Assembly (NCBI GenBank): GCA_030642005.1
Contig: DAOWOP010000196.1
Location: forward strand, 1-5,011
Length of the DNA stretch: 5,011 nucleotides
Direction of reading: 5' to 3'
DNA from: Planctomycetales bacterium
GTDB lineage: Bacteria; Planctomycetota; Phycisphaerae; SM23-33
Below the pieces are notes generated by a model. It saw nothing but the letters and a program-made list of their open reading frames with translations. It was not told the DNA's origin and searched no databases. Both the position numbers and the translations under genes were made by a program. Of the stretch, positions 4,105 through 5,011 are shown piece after piece. Every line of letters begins with the position of its first letter. Position 1 is the stretch's first letter.

Positions 4105-4587
4105 ATGACTCGCCGTCGATGGATCGGAATTACGCTGGTCGCGGTCGTTATCTGTGCGGTGATCGCGTTGGCGGTGTTCTACAACGACATCGCGATTGGT
4201 TATCACCATCCTGCCATGATGCGCGCGTGGGCAAAGATTCGTGAGGTCGGACCAAGTGGCAATCAGATGCCTTGGATAGAGTCCTATGAGCGTCATAGAG
4301 ATACTCTCGTTCAATGTGGCTATCTTGCCCGCCGGGAGTTTCCCCTGGTTGTGAAACCGCCGGAAACCATCCGCGTATGGAAGCAGGTAACCGCGGAATT
4401 CCCCGACAACATTCATGCGACCATGCAGACCACTCAGTGGGGTTGGACTGAGAACAAGATTATCGTCTACGACCAACCCGACCGAATGCCTGCCTGGGAA
4501 GCCGCAATTCATAGATACGATGTGCCTGAATTCCCGACGTCGGCGGAAGCGAATGCCCCGGATGAGAACCGAGCTAATGGTCGCTGA
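4105..4587 (+). CDS. Hypothetical protein with an N-terminal membrane anchor, 160 residues
   Basis: I do not recognise a family. The protein opens with MTRRRW, a positively charged cap, followed by a hydrophobic helix at about residues 7-26. That helix fits a signal anchor, with the rest outside the cytoplasm. The remaining 130 residues are soluble-looking and rich in Trp (6 in total), Tyr and His. Stretches include HHPAMMRAW (34-42), a lone Cys at 71, KPPETIRVWKQV (84-95), QWGWTENKIIVYD (111-123) and a Pro/Ala/Asn-rich tail. No lipobox is visible after the helix, and the only other Cys (17) is within it. There is no repeat or catalytic signature I can name. The start is set by AGAGGAG at 4092-4098. 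The gene stands alone: mgtE is divergent, and no plus-strand gene follows closely. It is probably real, given the ribosome binding site, the membrane anchor and the coherent composition. Confidence 0.8.
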   Translation: MTRRRWIGITLVAVVICAVIALAVFYNDIAIGYHHPAMMRAWAKIREVGPSGNQMPWIESYERHRDTLVQCGYLARREFPLVVKPPETIRVWKQVTAEFPDNIHATMQTTQWGWTENKIIVYDQPDRMPAWEAAIHRYDVPEFPTSAEANAPDENRANGR

Positions 4588-4823
4588 CGTAGTTGCTGCC
4601 GGCATCCGCAGCGGGTCGCGCCCGACTGGACTTTCCTGAAGGGGGCGCACATGGCCTACGTCCCGATTCCCAGCCCGGAGAAGTCGCCGTCCTCATGGGC
4701 CTTCTCGACGTACACAGCCACGGGTTTCTTGACGATGGCCTTGGCGGCAAAGTCGATGAAAAGCCGCTGAATTCCTGATGACCAGCCGAATCCTACCGGG
4801 CCGACAAAAACCTAAATAAATGC
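4588..4823. other. Intergenic stretch with a coding-like remnant on the minus strand
   Basis: No complete gene is evident downstream of the anchored-protein gene. No intrinsic terminator is visible after its stop. A 61-codon plus-strand frame at 4593-4778 lacks a convincing ribosome binding site. A second plus frame at 4651-4770 is Ser/Thr/Ala-rich, the composition seen opposite real genes in this window. That points to the minus strand (see 4656-4811). Confidence 0.6.
4656..4811 (-). pseudogene. Possible gene fragment, 51 open codons without a start
   Basis: The minus strand is open for 51 codons between stops at 4814-4812 and 4658-4656. It reads in part RLFIDFAAKAIVKKPVAV (residues 16-33) and then YVEKAHEDGDFSGLGIGT (34-51). 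The balanced composition, with hydrophobic, Lys, Glu and Asp residues alternating, looks like real protein. Third positions are about 80 percent G or C in the last 37 codons. There is no ATG in the frame, and the only GTG codons are internal. It could be the C-terminal remnant of a lost gene. I cannot name the family, and a chance open frame in GC-rich DNA is not excluded. Confidence 0.3.
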
Positions 4824-4851
4824 TTGCATTTTTCAGATTCTATGGTATAAT
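4824..4851 (+). promoter_or_regulatory. Strong extended -10 promoter facing the right window edge
   Basis: TTGCAT (4824-4829) and TATAAT (4846-4851) are 16 bp apart, and TG at 4843-4844 gives the extended form TGGTATAAT. The -10 hexamer is a perfect consensus match and the -35 matches 4 of 6. The promoter sits in an A/T-rich island. The predicted start is about 4858, which is exactly the first base of a stem-loop. This is the clearest promoter in the window. Confidence 0.75.
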
Positions 4852-4857
4852 ATCACC

Positions 4858-4979
4858 GTTGCTCGGCAAGTCTATTGCTTAGTAACTACGTGTTTCAGAA
4901 AGTGGCAGGATTGCTTGGTAAAGAGAAGGTTGGGTGCTCACCCCGCAATGGCGAGTGGGTGCAGCGGAAAAAGCCTTCT
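4858..4979 (+). ncRNA. Candidate structured leader or small RNA
   Basis: From the predicted start, GTTGCT (4858-4863) pairs with AGTAAC (4881-4886), including one G-U pair. Inside it GCAA (4866-4869 region) pairs with TTGC, giving a 5'-terminal stem-loop. Further on, AGAAGG (4924-4929) pairs with CCTTCT (4974-4979). That encloses a stacked hairpin: GCT+CACCC (4936-4943) with GGGTG+AGC (4957-4965, one bulged C), capped by CGC-AATG-GCG. I cannot match it to a known riboswitch, 6S, tmRNA, SRP or RNase P consensus. It may be a leader for a gene starting near or beyond the edge, or it may overlap a coding region (see 4890). Confidence 0.35.
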
Positions 4980-5011
4980 GAAGGGGTTGGTGTATATGCT
5001 TCCTCCCCAAG
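4890..5011 (+). CDS. Possible start of a gene running off the window (uncertain frame)
   Basis: From GTG at 4890 the frame is open to the window edge: VFQKVAGLLGKEKVGCSP and onward, about 40 codons with KEK, RKK and no stop. No Shine-Dalgarno sequence precedes it. A second plus frame is also open and contains ATG at 4948 and ATG at 4996; the latter follows AAGGGG (4981-4986) by 9 nt. A minus-strand frame is open from the edge to a TGA near 4896. With three open frames in so short a span the coding assignment is weak. The promoter at 4824-4851 favours a plus-strand gene starting here or shortly beyond. Confidence 0.3.
   Translation, partial: MFQKVAGLLGKEKVGCSPRNGEWVQRKKPSEGVGVYASSP

Noticed and set aside
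4006..4650. Minus-strand 214-codon frame opposite the anchored-protein gene
   Set aside because: The plus-strand gene has a ribosome binding site and a coherent signal anchor, while this frame is rich in Arg, His and Ser with no clear domain. I consider it a shadow, though its length makes it worth a homology search.
4900..5011. Cobalamin riboswitch suggested by CACCCCGCAATGG
   Set aside because: Only a short resemblance to the CCCGCAA part of the B12 box exists; the rest of the conserved core is missing and the order of stems does not fit.

Overview
The window looks like chromosomal DNA from a GC-rich environmental bacterium, most likely a planctomycete (possibly class Phycisphaerae). That placement is an inference. 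It rests on the GKRNVGKS form of the second P-loop of Der, the GC-rich third codon positions, and an intergenic DNA crowded with short tandem repeats and palindromes of a kind I associate with those genomes. No rRNA, tRNA, CRISPR array or transposase gene is visible.

Layout. Positions 1-917 hold the 5' two thirds of der (engA) on the minus strand, cut by the window edge. Positions 918-2159 hold no gene. This is a 1.24-kb mosaic of repeats: a decamer array, three copies of a GCGCGC-centred palindrome, a 147-bp double-repeat hairpin, a perfect 26-bp palindrome, a 30-bp inverted repeat with alternative pairings, and a tandem array of a GACCCCTTTAATC motif. Positions 2160-3623 are mgtE, a complete magnesium transporter/channel gene on the minus strand. 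Positions 3624-4104 are noncoding, with a leader hairpin before mgtE and a heptamer repeat that folds on a nearby inverted copy. Positions 4105-4587 encode a 160-residue, N-terminally anchored protein of unknown function on the plus strand. Positions 4588-4823 hold a stop-bounded, coding-like fragment on the minus strand. At 4824-4851 there is a near-consensus extended -10 promoter facing right. The predicted transcript starts with a stem-loop and carries further foldable sequence to the window end, where several reading frames are open.

Working relations. mgtE and der point the same way, but the repeat mosaic separates them and they probably do not form a simple operon. Der is a ribosome-assembly GTPase and MgtE handles Mg2+; both are core housekeeping functions. 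The anchored protein is divergent from mgtE and has its own ribosome binding site. The most unusual material is the repeat mosaic and the right-edge promoter with its structured transcript. I found no gene cluster that makes a convincing new defence or metabolic system.
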